A DNA stretch of 37,507 bases from Acidimicrobiia bacterium (GTDB taxonomy: Bacteria > Actinomycetota > Acidimicrobiia > Acidimicrobiales > Bin134). The translations under genes and the position numbers were made by a program. Positions 1 through 7,394 of this stretch are shown one piece after another. The stretch's first letter is position 1; the number at the start of each line of letters is the position of its first letter. The stretch lies in contig JAJEDQ010000079.1 of the NCBI GenBank assembly GCA_022821445.1, forward strand, positions 1-37,507, read 5' to 3'. The notes under the pieces are model-generated. The model was not told where the DNA came from. It saw only the letters and a list, made by a program, of their open reading frames with translations, and did not search any database.

Positions 1-981
1 GAATAGCACGGTGCGGATGGGCACGTTCACCCCCACTCCCAGCGTGTCGGTGCCGCAAATCAACTTGAGATGCCCCTGCTGGGCCAGCTTCTCCACCAGC
101 AGCCGGTACTTGGGCAGCAGCCCGGCGTGGTGCACCCCCACTCCGGCCAGCACGAAGCGGCGCAGATCTTTGCCGAACGGTGTGTCGAAGCGGAAGCCGC
201 CGATTGCCTCCTTCACGTCTGCCTTGGCGTGGGGGCCGAGCACGTCGAGGCTGGTGAGGCTCTGGGCCTGGGCGGTGGCCTCCCGCTGGGTGAAGTGGAC
301 GATGTACACCGGCGCTTGGTCGGCACCCAAGAGCTCGGCGATGGACACGTGCAGCGGGGTCTCCCGGTACTCCACGTCGAGAGGCACCGGCCGTTGGGCC
401 GAGGCCACCAGCGCGGTGGGCCGGCCGTTGCGCTGGCTGAGGTCCCGGCGCAGGGCAGTGGTGTCGCCCAGGGTGGCCGACATCAAAAGGAACTGGGGCC
501 GGCTCAGCTCCAGCAGCGGCACTTGCCAGGCCCAGCCCCGGTCCCGGTCGCCGTAGTAGTGGAACTCGTCCATCACCACCAGGTCGGCGTCGGTGTTGCT
601 GCCCGCGTGCAAGGCCCGCAGAGCCAGGATCTCGGCGGTGCAGGCGATCACCGGCGCATTGGCATTTACGGCAGCGTCTCCGGTGACCATACCCACCCGC
701 TCAGCCCCGAACGCTGTTACCAGCTCGAAGAACTTCTCGCTCACCAGCGCCTTGATCGGCGCCGTGTACACCGCCCGCCGACCCTGGGCCAGCGCGGCAA
801 ACGCCCCGGCCATCGCCACCAGCGACTTGCCCGACCCGGTGGGGGTGGCCAGCACCACGTTGTCACCCCCCAGCAGCCGCAGCACCGCCTCCTCCTGGTG
901 GGGATAAAGCTCCAACCCCGCCGCTTCGGCCCAATCGCAGAACGCCCCCAACAGCTCATCGGGATCAACCACCGCGGGCAT
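1..981 (-). CDS. DEAD/DEAH-box helicase, SKI2-like (partial, 3' end cut by window edge)
   Basis: The first 327 codons are readable from ATG 981 to base 1, with no stop. The translation has a Q-motif-like PHQEEAV, Walker [18 protein letters not shown] (motif Ia), the Walker B box DEFH and motif III SATLGD. These are followed by a second RecA-like domain with [11 protein letters not shown] and [13 protein letters not shown]. This order is typical of superfamily 2 SKI2-like helicases, including the actinobacterial DUF3516-type proteins, which act as ATP-dependent RNA or DNA unwinding enzymes. The C-terminal part lies outside the window, so its specificity cannot be assigned. It is divergent from the fragment at 1058. 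I see no clear ribosome binding site at ATG 981. The helicase call is very secure; the subfamily is inferred. Confidence 0.93.
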   Translation of the reverse strand, partial: MPAVVDPDELLGAFCDWAEAAGLELYPHQEEAVLRLLGGDNVVLATPTGSGKSLVAMAGAFAALAQGRRAVYTAPIKALVSEKFFELVTAFGAERVGMVTGDAAVNANAPVIACTAEILALRALHAGSNTDADLVVMDEFHYYGDRDRGWAWQVPLLELSRPQFLLMSATLGDTTALRRDLSQRNGRPTALVASAQRPVPLDVEYRETPLHVSIAELLGADQAPVYIVHFTQREATAQAQSLTSLDVLGPHAKADVKEAIGGFRFDTPFGKDLRRFVLAGVGVHHAGLLPKYRLLVEKLAQQGHLKLICGTDTLGVGVNVPIRTVLF

Positions 982-1057
982 GAATTCGACAAGAGCAGGA
1001 GGCACGGCCATGGCGAGATTGAGGCTAGAGGCAGATAAGGCGTGGGAGGCTACGGGA

Positions 1058-1249
1058 ATGAAATTCGGGCTCTATCTCATCGGCAGCACGATGGGAGTGT
1101 CGGGACCACCGGCGGCACCCATCGCCGACCCTGAGTTTCTGGCCGATCTGGGGGCAACCCGCATGATCTACAGCACCCATGACCCCGATTTGGACTCTGC
1201 CAAAGCCACCCTGGACCGCTTCGCGACCGAGGTGATCTCCCGAACCTAA
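1058..1249 (+). pseudogene. Luciferase-like (LLM) oxidoreductase remnant, middle deleted
   Basis: The 63-codon reading frame starts at ATG 1058 behind a GGGAGG sequence. Its first residues, [11 protein letters not shown], resemble the first beta strand of luciferase-like F420/flavin monooxygenases. Its last 35 or so residues (EFLADLGATRMIYSTHDPD, then DSAKATLDRFATEVI) resemble the last strand and helix of the same family. The roughly 250 residues expected between them are missing, so this looks like an internally deleted copy that kept its reading frame. A full-length relative is present at 11801. The frame can be opened further upstream to ATG 980, but that part overlaps the helicase start and looks non-coding. 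The assignment rests on pattern memory only; a short orphan gene is the alternative. Confidence 0.45.
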
Positions 1250-1562
1250 CCCCGGGCCACGACACAATCTGTGCCAAAGCTGCTGATTTCGCGTTGATTT
1301 CGTGACTTTTTAAGAAATTTCTTTTACACAGGTTACCCCTTGGTGCCCACTCCCCAAGTGCGAACCAAAAACCCAGGTCAAATGGTTGTGTTGCGTCGTC
1401 CACAGGGAGATTTCCACAGATCGATGCAACGCATGCCCAACTATCCGCTCCCCAAGACCGCTCAGATGGGAATTATTTGAGAATTTGGATCGCGAGAATG
1501 CCCGCTCCATTTCCGTCGCGGCCGTGATCTAAGGCTGAGGCGGAGGAGAGAGGAGCAAGTTC
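1250..1562. other. AT-richer intergenic region with palindrome and DnaA-box-like sites
   Basis: No convincing gene lies here. The stretch is visibly more AT-rich than its neighbours. It contains the 12-base palindrome AAGAAATTTCTT at 1312-1323. It also has near matches to the actinobacterial DnaA box TTGTCCACA at 1396-1404 (one mismatch) and 1410-1418 (more mismatches). A further near match sits on the minus strand inside the next gene at 1574-1582. The last 20 or so bases form the ribosome binding region of the HTH gene. No promoter can be placed with confidence. Confidence 0.4.
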
Positions 1563-1778
1563 ATGAACCAAACTGTGGAAAACCTCATCGGCCCGGCTGC
1601 TGCGTGCCAGATGCTCAGCATTGATCGAAGCAGCCTGCTTCGAGGTATCAACGACGGCATCGTGCCCGCCTATCGCATCGGCACTGCCATCCGATTCCGC
1701 CCATCGGAGTTACGCCATCCCTCTCTGAGCGGTTTGACCGAGTACTACCGCAAGATCGACGAGGAATTCGCCGCCTAA
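1563..1778 (+). CDS. Small helix-turn-helix DNA-binding protein (excisionase/MerR-like)
   Basis: This 71-residue protein starts at ATG 1563 behind a strong purine-rich GGAGGAGAGAGGAGC site. Residues 8-50 read IGPAAACQMLSIDRSSLLRG, then INDGIVPAYRIGTAIRFR. This is the winged-helix pattern of the HTH_17/excisionase family: a helix with a conserved Ala, a short turn, a recognition helix, then a wing with the R(I/V)G...R(F/I) signature. Such proteins act as recombination directionality factors or small transcription regulators; nothing here tells which. No integrase is visible nearby. The acidic C-terminal tail (TEYYRKIDEEFAA) is short. It converges on the deacylase at 1845, with a hairpin between them. 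Confidence 0.75.
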   Translation: MNQTVENLIGPAAACQMLSIDRSSLLRGINDGIVPAYRIGTAIRFRPSELRHPSLSGLTEYYRKIDEEFAA

Positions 1779-1793
1779 CCCCACCCCCAAAGC

Positions 1794-1837
1794 CTCCGCC
1801 CCCGGCTGCGTCAACCCCCGCGCGGTCGGGGGCGGAG
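1794..1837. terminator. Stem-loop between convergent genes
   Basis: CTCCGCCCCCG (1794-1804) and its exact reverse complement (1827-1837) form an 11-base-pair GC-rich stem with a 22-base loop. It lies between the stop of the HTH gene (1778) and the stop of the deacylase gene (1845), so it could end transcription from both sides. There is no U-tract on either strand, so the evidence is structural only. Confidence 0.5.
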
Positions 1838-1844
1838 AGGGGTC

Positions 1845-3557
1845 TCAGGGCAATACGGTCTCGGTGTCGCGGCCGGAGCGCAATACGGTTCCCGGGGTGG
1901 CGCCGGTTACTCGGCCGTCAACCACGATGTCGGTTCCGCCCACCAGCACCCGGTGGACCCCCTGGGCCCCGGCGAACAGGCGCATGCAATCGCCGGGCAG
2001 ATCGGTGCGGGCCTCAATGGGATCGGAGGCCACGATGGCCGGATCGAACAGCACTAGGTCGGCGTGCCACCCCTCGGCCACCCGGCCTCGGTCTTTGAGC
2101 CCGAACAGGCGGGCCGGCACGTCGGTCATCAGCCGCACCGCTTCCTCCAGCGGCAGCAGCCCCCGGTTGCGCACGATGTCGCCCAGGATGATGGTGAAGT
2201 AGCGGGTGCCGCACATGCGGTCGAGATGGGCCCCGGCGTCGGAGCCGCCCACGATCACTCGGGGGTCCCGCCAGTGCTCGGCTCGATGGGCCCAGCTCTC
2301 CGAAGAGTCGTCGGCATTGATGGGCCACAGGTCGGTGCGCAGGTCGTCGGCCAGCACGATCTCGCACAGCGTGTCGAACGGCTCTTGTCCCCGCTCGGCG
2401 GCAATGTCGCCCACTCGCCGACCGGTGAGCCCGTCGTTCTCCGGGGAGTGGGTGGCGCCGATCTCAATGTTCTGCCATTGGGCCATGTGGTAGAAGCCGC
2501 CGCTTCCGGTTTGAGCCTGTTCATTGAGCCACCGTCGGGTCTCCGGGTCGGCCAGCGCGGCTTTCTTCTCGTCGAGGGAAAGGTTCATGGTGTCCTTCCA
2601 ACCCGGCATGTTGTTCAGCGGGCAGTAGGTGGCAAAACTCAACTTCAGACCGCCGATGGTGGGCATCGACAACGCCACAATGCGCCCGCCCACATCGGCA
2701 GCCGCATCGGCGGCCCCGAGTTGGTGGTCGGTGCGGTCTTGGGTGTCGGCGCTGACGGTGAGCACATTCCAGTTCAGCGGACGCTGGGCCCGGGCCGACA
2801 TCTGGCTCATCAGCTCAATCTCCTCGTCGCTGAACATGCTGAGGCATCCGGAGGTGATGAACTCCAGCCAGGTCCCCGGGTGGTCGGCCACCGCCCCGGC
2901 CAGGGCCAGCACCTCCTCGGTGGAGGAGAACCGGCTGGGAACGGGTTCGTTGTCGCCGTCCCAGTGGGTATGGGCCAGCGACGTGGAAAACCCCATGCCG
3001 CCGGCAGCAAGCCCGTCGTGGAGGGCCCGCACCATCTGGTCGAGCTGGTCAGGGCTCGCCGGCTGGTCGGCGTCAGACCCCATCACGTAGCGGCGCAGGG
3101 CCGAGTGGCCCACCAGGAATCCGGCGTTGACCGCGGTGTTGCCGTCGAGTCGGTCGAGGAACTCCCCGAACGTCTCCCAGTCCCACGGCAGCCCCTGCTC
3201 CAGCGCGGGCAGGGGCATCCCCTCCACCATGGCCATCATCTCTTGCAGGTAGCGGGCGTCGTCGGGATTGACCGGCGCCAGGGAGAACCCGCAGTTGCCC
3301 CCCAGCACAGTGGTCACCCCGTGCATGGGCGATGGAGTGGCCGCCGGATCCCAGAAGAGCTGCGCGTCGTAGTGGGTATGGGGATCGATGAACCCCGGCG
3401 CCACCGCCAGCCCATCGGCATCCACCGTCCGGGCAGCCGCCCCATCCACCTGCCCGATCTCCGCAATCCGCCCTCCGGAAACCGCCACATCGGCCACCAC
3501 CGGCTCAGCCCCGGTCCCGTCCACAACCGCGCCACCCCGAATCACCAGATCAAACAT
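1845..3557 (-). CDS. N-acyl-D-amino-acid deacylase-like amidohydrolase (paralog 1)
   Basis: This 570-residue member of the amidohydrolase superfamily resembles D-aminoacylase, a zinc enzyme that removes acyl groups from N-acyl-D-amino acids. The N-terminal beta-sandwich segment (IRGGAVVDGTGAEP) is followed by the barrel entry GFIDPHTHYDAQ with both metal-ligand histidines, H60 and H62. The cysteine-containing GGNCGFSLAP and the late catalytic GSDAGAHLDRMCG also match the family. The start is set at ATG 3557, where homology begins and a -10 box lies 6 bases upstream; a longer frame to 3605 adds only unconserved residues. It is a close paralog of the gene at 5616, with the same length and shared motifs throughout. 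The actual substrate is unknown; D-amino-acid derivatives, hydantoins or lactams are possible. Confidence 0.88.
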   Translation of the reverse strand: MFDLVIRGGAVVDGTGAEPVVADVAVSGGRIAEIGQVDGAAARTVDADGLAVAPGFIDPHTHYDAQLFWDPAATPSPMHGVTTVLGGNCGFSLAPVNPDDARYLQEMMAMVEGMPLPALEQGLPWDWETFGEFLDRLDGNTAVNAGFLVGHSALRRYVMGSDADQPASPDQLDQMVRALHDGLAAGGMGFSTSLAHTHWDGDNEPVPSRFSSTEEVLALAGAVADHPGTWLEFITSGCLSMFSDEEIELMSQMSARAQRPLNWNVLTVSADTQDRTDHQLGAADAAADVGGRIVALSMPTIGGLKLSFATYCPLNNMPGWKDTMNLSLDEKKAALADPETRRWLNEQAQTGSGGFYHMAQWQNIEIGATHSPENDGLTGRRVGDIAAERGQEPFDTLCEIVLADDLRTDLWPINADDSSESWAHRAEHWRDPRVIVGGSDAGAHLDRMCGTRYFTIILGDIVRNRGLLPLEEAVRLMTDVPARLFGLKDRGRVAEGWHADLVLFDPAIVASDPIEARTDLPGDCMRLFAGAQGVHRVLVGGTDIVVDGRVTGATPGTVLRSGRDTETVLP

Positions 3558-3563
3558 GCCCCC

Positions 3564-3569
3564 ACAGTA
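3564..3569 (-). promoter_or_regulatory. -10 box TACTGT of deacylase paralog 1
   Basis: TANNNT hexamer on the minus strand ending 6 bases before ATG 3557. This spacing puts the transcription start at or beside the start codon, as in leaderless actinobacterial mRNAs. No -35 is evident. Confidence 0.55.
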
Positions 3570-3624
3570 GGCGCGCCCCGCTTTAGTGTTGGCAACCACG
3601 GTCATCGCCTCTGGTCAATCCCGA

Positions 3625-3630
3625 TATTCT
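3625..3630 (+). promoter_or_regulatory. -10 box TATTCT of the antitoxin fragment
   Basis: TANNNT hexamer 7 bases before ATG 3638, again leaderless spacing. It is divergent from the deacylase box at 3564-3569. Confidence 0.45.
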
Positions 3631-3637
3631 GGCTGTC

Positions 3638-3754
3638 ATGAATCCCCCCAGTGCCACTCGGGTCGTCCCAGCCGGGGAGTTCAAGACCAAGTGCCTCCAG
3701 CTCATGGACGAGGTGGACGAGACCGGTGAAGAGTTCGGTGCGCTCCACCATTGA
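3638..3754 (+). pseudogene. Truncated Phd/YefM-type antitoxin
   Basis: The 38-codon frame runs from ATG 3638 to TGA 3752-3754. Residues 9-33, reading RVVPAGEFKTKCLQLMDEV and then DETGEEF, match the DNA-binding N-terminal half of Phd/YefM antitoxins (VPAGEFK.KCL.LMDEV..TGE). In intact members this is followed by a (V/I)TK.G.PVA strand and a toxin-binding tail. Here the frame leaves the family after GEEF and stops within five codons. No toxin gene follows; a different cassette begins at 3803. It is therefore probably a relic of a toxin-antitoxin locus. A short protein that still binds DNA cannot be excluded, since it keeps its own -10 box. Confidence 0.6.
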
Positions 3755-3777
3755 CGATCTCGGCGGTATCGTATAGA
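3751..3777 (+). promoter_or_regulatory. Candidate sigma-70-type promoter for the DUF5678/protease pair
   Basis: TTGACG (3751-3756) and TATAGA (3772-3777) are separated by 15 bases and lie 25 bases before ATG 3803, which has an AGGGGG ribosome binding site. The -35 overlaps the stop codon of the antitoxin fragment. The spacing is one or two bases short of ideal. Confidence 0.4.
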
Positions 3778-3802
3778 CAAGCCTCGCTGTTAGGGGGTCA
3801 CT

Positions 3803-4042
3803 ATGGAGGAGAGGCAGGTCGACATCAATCACAAGGCGTATGACAAATACCGGGAAGATCTGGAAGAGAACTATCCCGGCATGGTTGCGCTCATGCACGA
3901 CGGCCAGCTCCAGGGCCTCTACAGCGATCTCGGAAATGCCTACCACGTAGGACGTGAGAGCTTCGGCGAGGGAGAGTTCTCCCTCGTTTGCATCGGGGAA
4001 GAGCCAGTAGAGCTAGGCGCAGTTGCCATCGGTTTGACGTAG
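3803..4042 (+). CDS. Small DUF5678-like protein
   Basis: This 79-residue acidic protein starts at ATG 3803 after AGGGGG. It contains YREDLEENYPGMVALMHDG, then a DL..AY..GRE segment, then GEGEFSLVCIGEEPVELG. This layout (a helix, YPG, a beta hairpin around HDG, a helix and a final strand ending in GEEP) is how I remember DUF5678-type proteins, small proteins of unknown function common in archaea and cyanobacteria. It has no signal peptide or membrane segment. The aspartic-protease gene starts 5 bases after its stop, so the two are almost certainly co-translated. Its role is unknown; binding, guiding or being cleaved by the protease is only a guess. Confidence 0.65.
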   Translation: MEERQVDINHKAYDKYREDLEENYPGMVALMHDGQLQGLYSDLGNAYHVGRESFGEGEFSLVCIGEEPVELGAVAIGLT

Positions 4043-4047
4043 CGCCA

Positions 4048-4482
4048 ATGAAACCCATTGAGGTCCGCCTCCAGGACCAGATGTTCATCGTCGACGTTGC
4101 GGTGTCGCGGCCTGGGCTACCCGTCGAGCCAAACTATCGGGGCCTCATAGACACCGGAGCCACGGGCACACTCGTGTCGCCCCAGGTGATCGACGAACTC
4201 CAAGTGCCCGCGTACGGCAAGACCCAGTACATCACTGCCAACGGCCAAGTTCAGCCGACAGATATGTATGTCTTGAGCGTCTCCCTCCGCTTTCCGACGG
4301 ACGACGACCCCAACAATGACGCCTTCTTCCAGATGCCGTTCGTCCTGCGCGTCCTCAACCTGGGCAGCCTCAACCCAAAATACGATGTCCTCTTGGGCAT
4401 GGACTTTCTCAGCCAGTTCCACATCGAACTCGATGGAGACCTAGCCCTGATCCGAGGTTCGGCAACCGCACACCCCCTGTAG
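4048..4482 (+). CDS. Retropepsin-like aspartic protease
   Basis: This 144-residue protein starts at ATG 4048. The frame can be opened upstream to 3988, but that would overlap the preceding gene and add unconserved residues. It carries the retropepsin hallmark LIDTGATGTLVS, with the catalytic Asp at residue 35 in the D-T-G triad, a middle flap-like hairpin, and near the end YDVLLGMDFLSQF, which matches the second family signature (hydrophobic-LG-x-D-F/W-L). One D-T-G per chain implies a homodimeric active site, as in retroviral proteases. It has no signal peptide, so it should be cytoplasmic. There is no reverse transcriptase or other retroelement gene nearby, so this is a cellular clan AA protease. 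It forms a two-gene unit with the DUF5678-like gene. The natural substrate is unknown. Confidence 0.82.
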   Translation: MKPIEVRLQDQMFIVDVAVSRPGLPVEPNYRGLIDTGATGTLVSPQVIDELQVPAYGKTQYITANGQVQPTDMYVLSVSLRFPTDDDPNNDAFFQMPFVLRVLNLGSLNPKYDVLLGMDFLSQFHIELDGDLALIRGSATAHPL

Positions 4483-4551
4483 GCTCTGCCAGCAAGCGCG
4501 CCTGGCCAACTCCCCCCATTGCCTGGCAAGGGTGGCGAACGTCAGTTTGCG

Positions 4552-5598
4552 CTACTCCTCTACGCGGGACCAGATTCGCTTCAGGGGGAGATCGGCGCGA
4601 ATCTCTTCACTGAGTCGCTCGTAGTTCTTGAGAACGGCGTTGAGCAGGTCTTCGGCATCCCAGACTCGGACACGGAAGAACTGATTTCGTAGCTCCTGTC
4701 GTGCCACTTTGTTGACTCCGCCCCATGCAACCAGAAGTGCTTGCTCGGCACCATGAGTGGTGAGCACTCCGTGGAGTTCGCGAACGACCTTCGCGTCAAC
4801 CGGTGCATGACTTGACTTCACCTGAACAATCAATCGGGGGCTATCCAACCCCAGTGGGCCTTGACCGGCGAAGATGTCGATCCCGCCGTCAGCGCCCGGA
4901 GATGCCTGCTGGGTAGAGAACCCTTCTGCAGATAGAACAGCTGCAACGAGTCTCTCCAAACCACGACCGGCGAATTCCTGGGCAACATACGCCTGAATCT
5001 GATCGCGTCCGATCCTCTCGAGGTCAAAGGTTGATTCGGCTGCGTCAGTCGCATCCGCGTCCTCCGCCTCCAACAACTCGACAGTTTCATTTCGAGCACC
5101 GGGATCCTCTCCGGTCTCCATGATCTTCTGAAGACGCCATGCTCCATCGTTGCGAGTGATCTGGCATACGGTCTGAGCCGCACCAAGTGAATACAGAAGG
5201 TCTTGCTTTACGGCTGTCCGTGGCACATCTGTGCGATGCCAATCGACCGAGACCACATGTCTCTTCCGGGCATCGTCATCTTCTCTGTACTTGTACCCGT
5301 CCTTCACAGTGCCCAGGGCGATTTGGGATGTCGTCTTCATAGGAAGAACTATCAGATCTCCAGGCCTTACACGGCGCATCGACCATAGCTGGCTGGTGTA
5401 ATTTGCCACTGCCGCGTTTGATAGATGAGGAAGGGCGACTCTGACGATTTCCCTTACCTCTTCACGTGAAACCACTTCGGTCAAATTCGGAATCTCATTG
5501 AAACCGCCCCCCGCAGCAAATCCGTGCTCAAGGGCAAAGTTCTCACTCTCGCCTCCCCCACCAGAACGAACCAACCAGGCCTTTGGCGCGTCAGTCAT
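4552..5598 (-). CDS. Mrr-type restriction endonuclease with N-terminal EVE-like domain
   Basis: This 348-residue protein begins at ATG 5598 behind a CAGGAGG ribosome binding site; the longer frame upstream is a shadow of the neighbouring gene. Residues 1-160 (AWLVRSGGGGESENFALEHG at the start, later RVRPGDLIVLPMK) look like the N-terminal modified-base-sensing/EVE-like region found on many such nucleases. Residues 215-340 form an Mrr_cat PD-(D/E)xK fold: GADGGIDIFAG with D241, then LIVQVKSS with Q259 and K261, then LLVAWGGVNKVARQEL. Mrr-type enzymes cut DNA carrying modified bases. The gene starts 17 bases after the stop of the deacylase at 5616 on the same strand, so it may ride on that transcript. 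Base composition is lower in GC than the flanks, consistent with acquisition. Confidence 0.85.
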   Translation of the reverse strand: MTDAPKAWLVRSGGGGESENFALEHGFAAGGGFNEIPNLTEVVSREEVREIVRVALPHLSNAAVANYTSQLWSMRRVRPGDLIVLPMKTTSQIALGTVKDGYKYREDDDARKRHVVSVDWHRTDVPRTAVKQDLLYSLGAAQTVCQITRNDGAWRLQKIMETGEDPGARNETVELLEAEDADATDAAESTFDLERIGRDQIQAYVAQEFAGRGLERLVAAVLSAEGFSTQQASPGADGGIDIFAGQGPLGLDSPRLIVQVKSSHAPVDAKVVRELHGVLTTHGAEQALLVAWGGVNKVARQELRNQFFRVRVWDAEDLLNAVLKNYERLSEEIRADLPLKRIWSRVEE

Positions 5599-5615
5599 AC
5601 TCTTGTCCTCCTGCC

Positions 5616-7331
5616 CTACGGCAGCACAGTCTCGGTGTCGCGGCCTGATCTCAGGAGGGTGCCGGGGGTGGCGCCGGTGGGCTGGCCGGCAGTGATGATC
5701 TCGGTGCCGTTGACCAGTACGTGCTCTACGCCGATGGCGCTGGCGTAGAGGCGCTCGCAGCTGCCGGGGAGGTCGGTGCGCTCCACAATGGGGCCGGAGG
5801 CCACGGTGTCGGGATTGAACACCACCAGGTCGGCGCAATAGCCCTCGGCCACCCGGCCTCGGCCCTTCAGCCCGAACAGGCGGGCGGGCTCGTCAGTAAG
5901 CAGCCGCACGCACTCCTCCATCGACAACAGTCCCCGGTCGCGCACTGCTTGGGCAAGCATCTCGGTGGGGAAGCGGGCGCCGCACATCCGGTCGAGGTGG
6001 GCGCCGGCATCGGAGCCGCCCACCAACACCCGTTGGTCCTGCCACAGATCGGCCCGCTGCTGCCAGGCCACGTCGATGTCGTCGGACGACAGCGGCCACA
6101 GAGCGGTGCGCAGATCGTCGGCCACCACGATGTCGAGCAAGGCGTCGAACGGGTCGACCCCTCGTTCTGCGGCAATGTCGCCCACCTTGCGACCGGTGAG
6201 CCCGGCGTTCTCCGGGGCGTAGGTATCGCCGATCTCCATGTTGGCCCAGGTGGAGATGAACTGGAACGGCCCCTCAGAGCTGCGGGCCTGCTCATCCAGC
6301 CACTGCCGCACGGCGGGATCGGCCAGCTTGGCCTTCTTCTCGTCGTGGTCCAGGTACAGCACATCGCCCCAGTTGGGCAGCAGGTACAGCGCGCAGTAGC
6401 TGCCGAAGCTCATCTTCAGCCCGCCGATCGACGGCATCGACAGCGCCACAATGCGCCCACCGGCTTCGGCGGCCACATCTGAGGCCCGAAGCTGGTGCTG
6501 GGTGCGGTCCATCATGGTGGAAGCGTGAGAGAGGACGTTCCAGTTGAGCGACCGCTGGGCCCGCACCGACATCTGGGTCATCAGGTCGATTTCCTCCTCG
6601 GTGAAGAACGCGTTGCAGCCGGTGATGATGAACTCCAGCCAGGTGCCGGGATGGGCGGAAACCGCATCGCACAAGGCCAGCATCTCGTCGCGGTCGGCGA
6701 AATACGACGGCACCGGATCGTTGTTGCCGTCGGAGTGGGTGGTGGACTGCGACGACGAGAAACCCAGTCCGCCGGCCTCCAGCGCCTCGTGCAGCAGCCG
6801 CACCATCTCGCCCACCTGCTCAGCAGAGGCCGCATTACCGGTGCCCTCGGCCCCCATCACATAGCGGCGCAGCGCCGAGTGACCCACCAAGAACCCGGCG
6901 TTCACCCCGATGCGGCCATCGAGCGCATCCAAGTACTCGGCGAAACTCGACCAACTCCACGGCAGGCCCTGCTCCAGTGCAGGCAGAGGCATCCCCTCCA
7001 CCTTGGCCATCATCCGGCGGATGTAGTCGGCATCGTCGGCCTTGAGCGGGGCCAGCGTGAATCCGCAGTTGCCCCCCAGCACGGTGGTCACCCCGTGTTC
7101 GTTGGAAGGAGAGGCCAGCGGATCCCAGAACAGCTGGGCGTCGTAGGGGGTGTGGGCGTCGATAAACCCCGGGGCCACCACCAGTCCGTCGGCATCGATC
7201 ACCTGGGCCGCGGTTTCATCGACCGCTCCGACGGCGGTGATCCTCCCGCCGCTGATGCCCACATCGGCAGCGAACCCTGGCGCCCCAGTGCCGTCCACAA
7301 CGGTTCCGCCCTTGATGATCAAATCCAGCAT
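5616..7331 (-). CDS. N-acyl-D-amino-acid deacylase-like amidohydrolase (paralog 2, variant metal site)
   Basis: This 571-residue protein is collinear with the deacylase at 1845: IKGGTVVDGTGAPG, GFIDAHTPYDAQ, GGNCGFTLAP, GHSALRRYVMG, SMPSIGGLKMSFGSYC and GSDAGAHLDRMCG are all in register. The striking difference is the first metal-binding motif, which reads H60-T-P62 instead of H-T-H, because the codon at 7148-7146 is CCC rather than CAC. The remaining catalytic positions look intact, so the enzyme may bind one metal differently, have altered activity, or have lost it. Its start at ATG 7331 has a -10 box 6 bases upstream. It is divergent from the amidohydrolase at 7407 and is followed by the Mrr gene after 17 bases. 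Substrate unknown. Confidence 0.87.
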   Translation of the reverse strand: MLDLIIKGGTVVDGTGAPGFAADVGISGGRITAVGAVDETAAQVIDADGLVVAPGFIDAHTPYDAQLFWDPLASPSNEHGVTTVLGGNCGFTLAPLKADDADYIRRMMAKVEGMPLPALEQGLPWSWSSFAEYLDALDGRIGVNAGFLVGHSALRRYVMGAEGTGNAASAEQVGEMVRLLHEALEAGGLGFSSSQSTTHSDGNNDPVPSYFADRDEMLALCDAVSAHPGTWLEFIITGCNAFFTEEEIDLMTQMSVRAQRSLNWNVLSHASTMMDRTQHQLRASDVAAEAGGRIVALSMPSIGGLKMSFGSYCALYLLPNWGDVLYLDHDEKKAKLADPAVRQWLDEQARSSEGPFQFISTWANMEIGDTYAPENAGLTGRKVGDIAAERGVDPFDALLDIVVADDLRTALWPLSSDDIDVAWQQRADLWQDQRVLVGGSDAGAHLDRMCGARFPTEMLAQAVRDRGLLSMEECVRLLTDEPARLFGLKGRGRVAEGYCADLVVFNPDTVASGPIVERTDLPGSCERLYASAIGVEHVLVNGTEIITAGQPTGATPGTLLRSGRDTETVLP

Positions 7332-7337
7332 GGCGAC

Positions 7338-7343
7338 AGGCTA
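7338..7343 (-). promoter_or_regulatory. -10 box TAGCCT of deacylase paralog 2
   Basis: TANNNT hexamer 6 bases before ATG 7331 on the minus strand. It implies a leaderless transcript. Confidence 0.55.
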
Positions 7344-7394
7344 GTGGCGCAAAACGGCACAATCCCCAGCAGGCCCTAAGCGCAGCGCCAAGAG

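Noticed and set aside
70-1038. 322-codon plus-strand frame opposite the helicase
   Set aside because: It is antisense to a minus-strand frame with complete helicase motifs, and its own sequence is low-complexity His/Arg/Gly-rich.
2064-3641. 525-codon plus-strand frame opposite deacylase paralog 1
   Set aside because: Antisense shadow in GC-rich DNA: His/Arg/Gly-rich, no domains, while the minus strand carries conserved motifs.
4048-4482. Retroelement or prophage origin of the retropepsin-like gene
   Set aside because: No reverse transcriptase, integrase, capsid or long terminal repeats anywhere nearby; cellular clan AA proteases with this signature are known.
4490-4526. Weak inverted repeat TGCCAG/CTGGCA between the protease and Mrr genes as a terminator
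   Set aside because: Only a 6-base stem, long loop and no U-tract.
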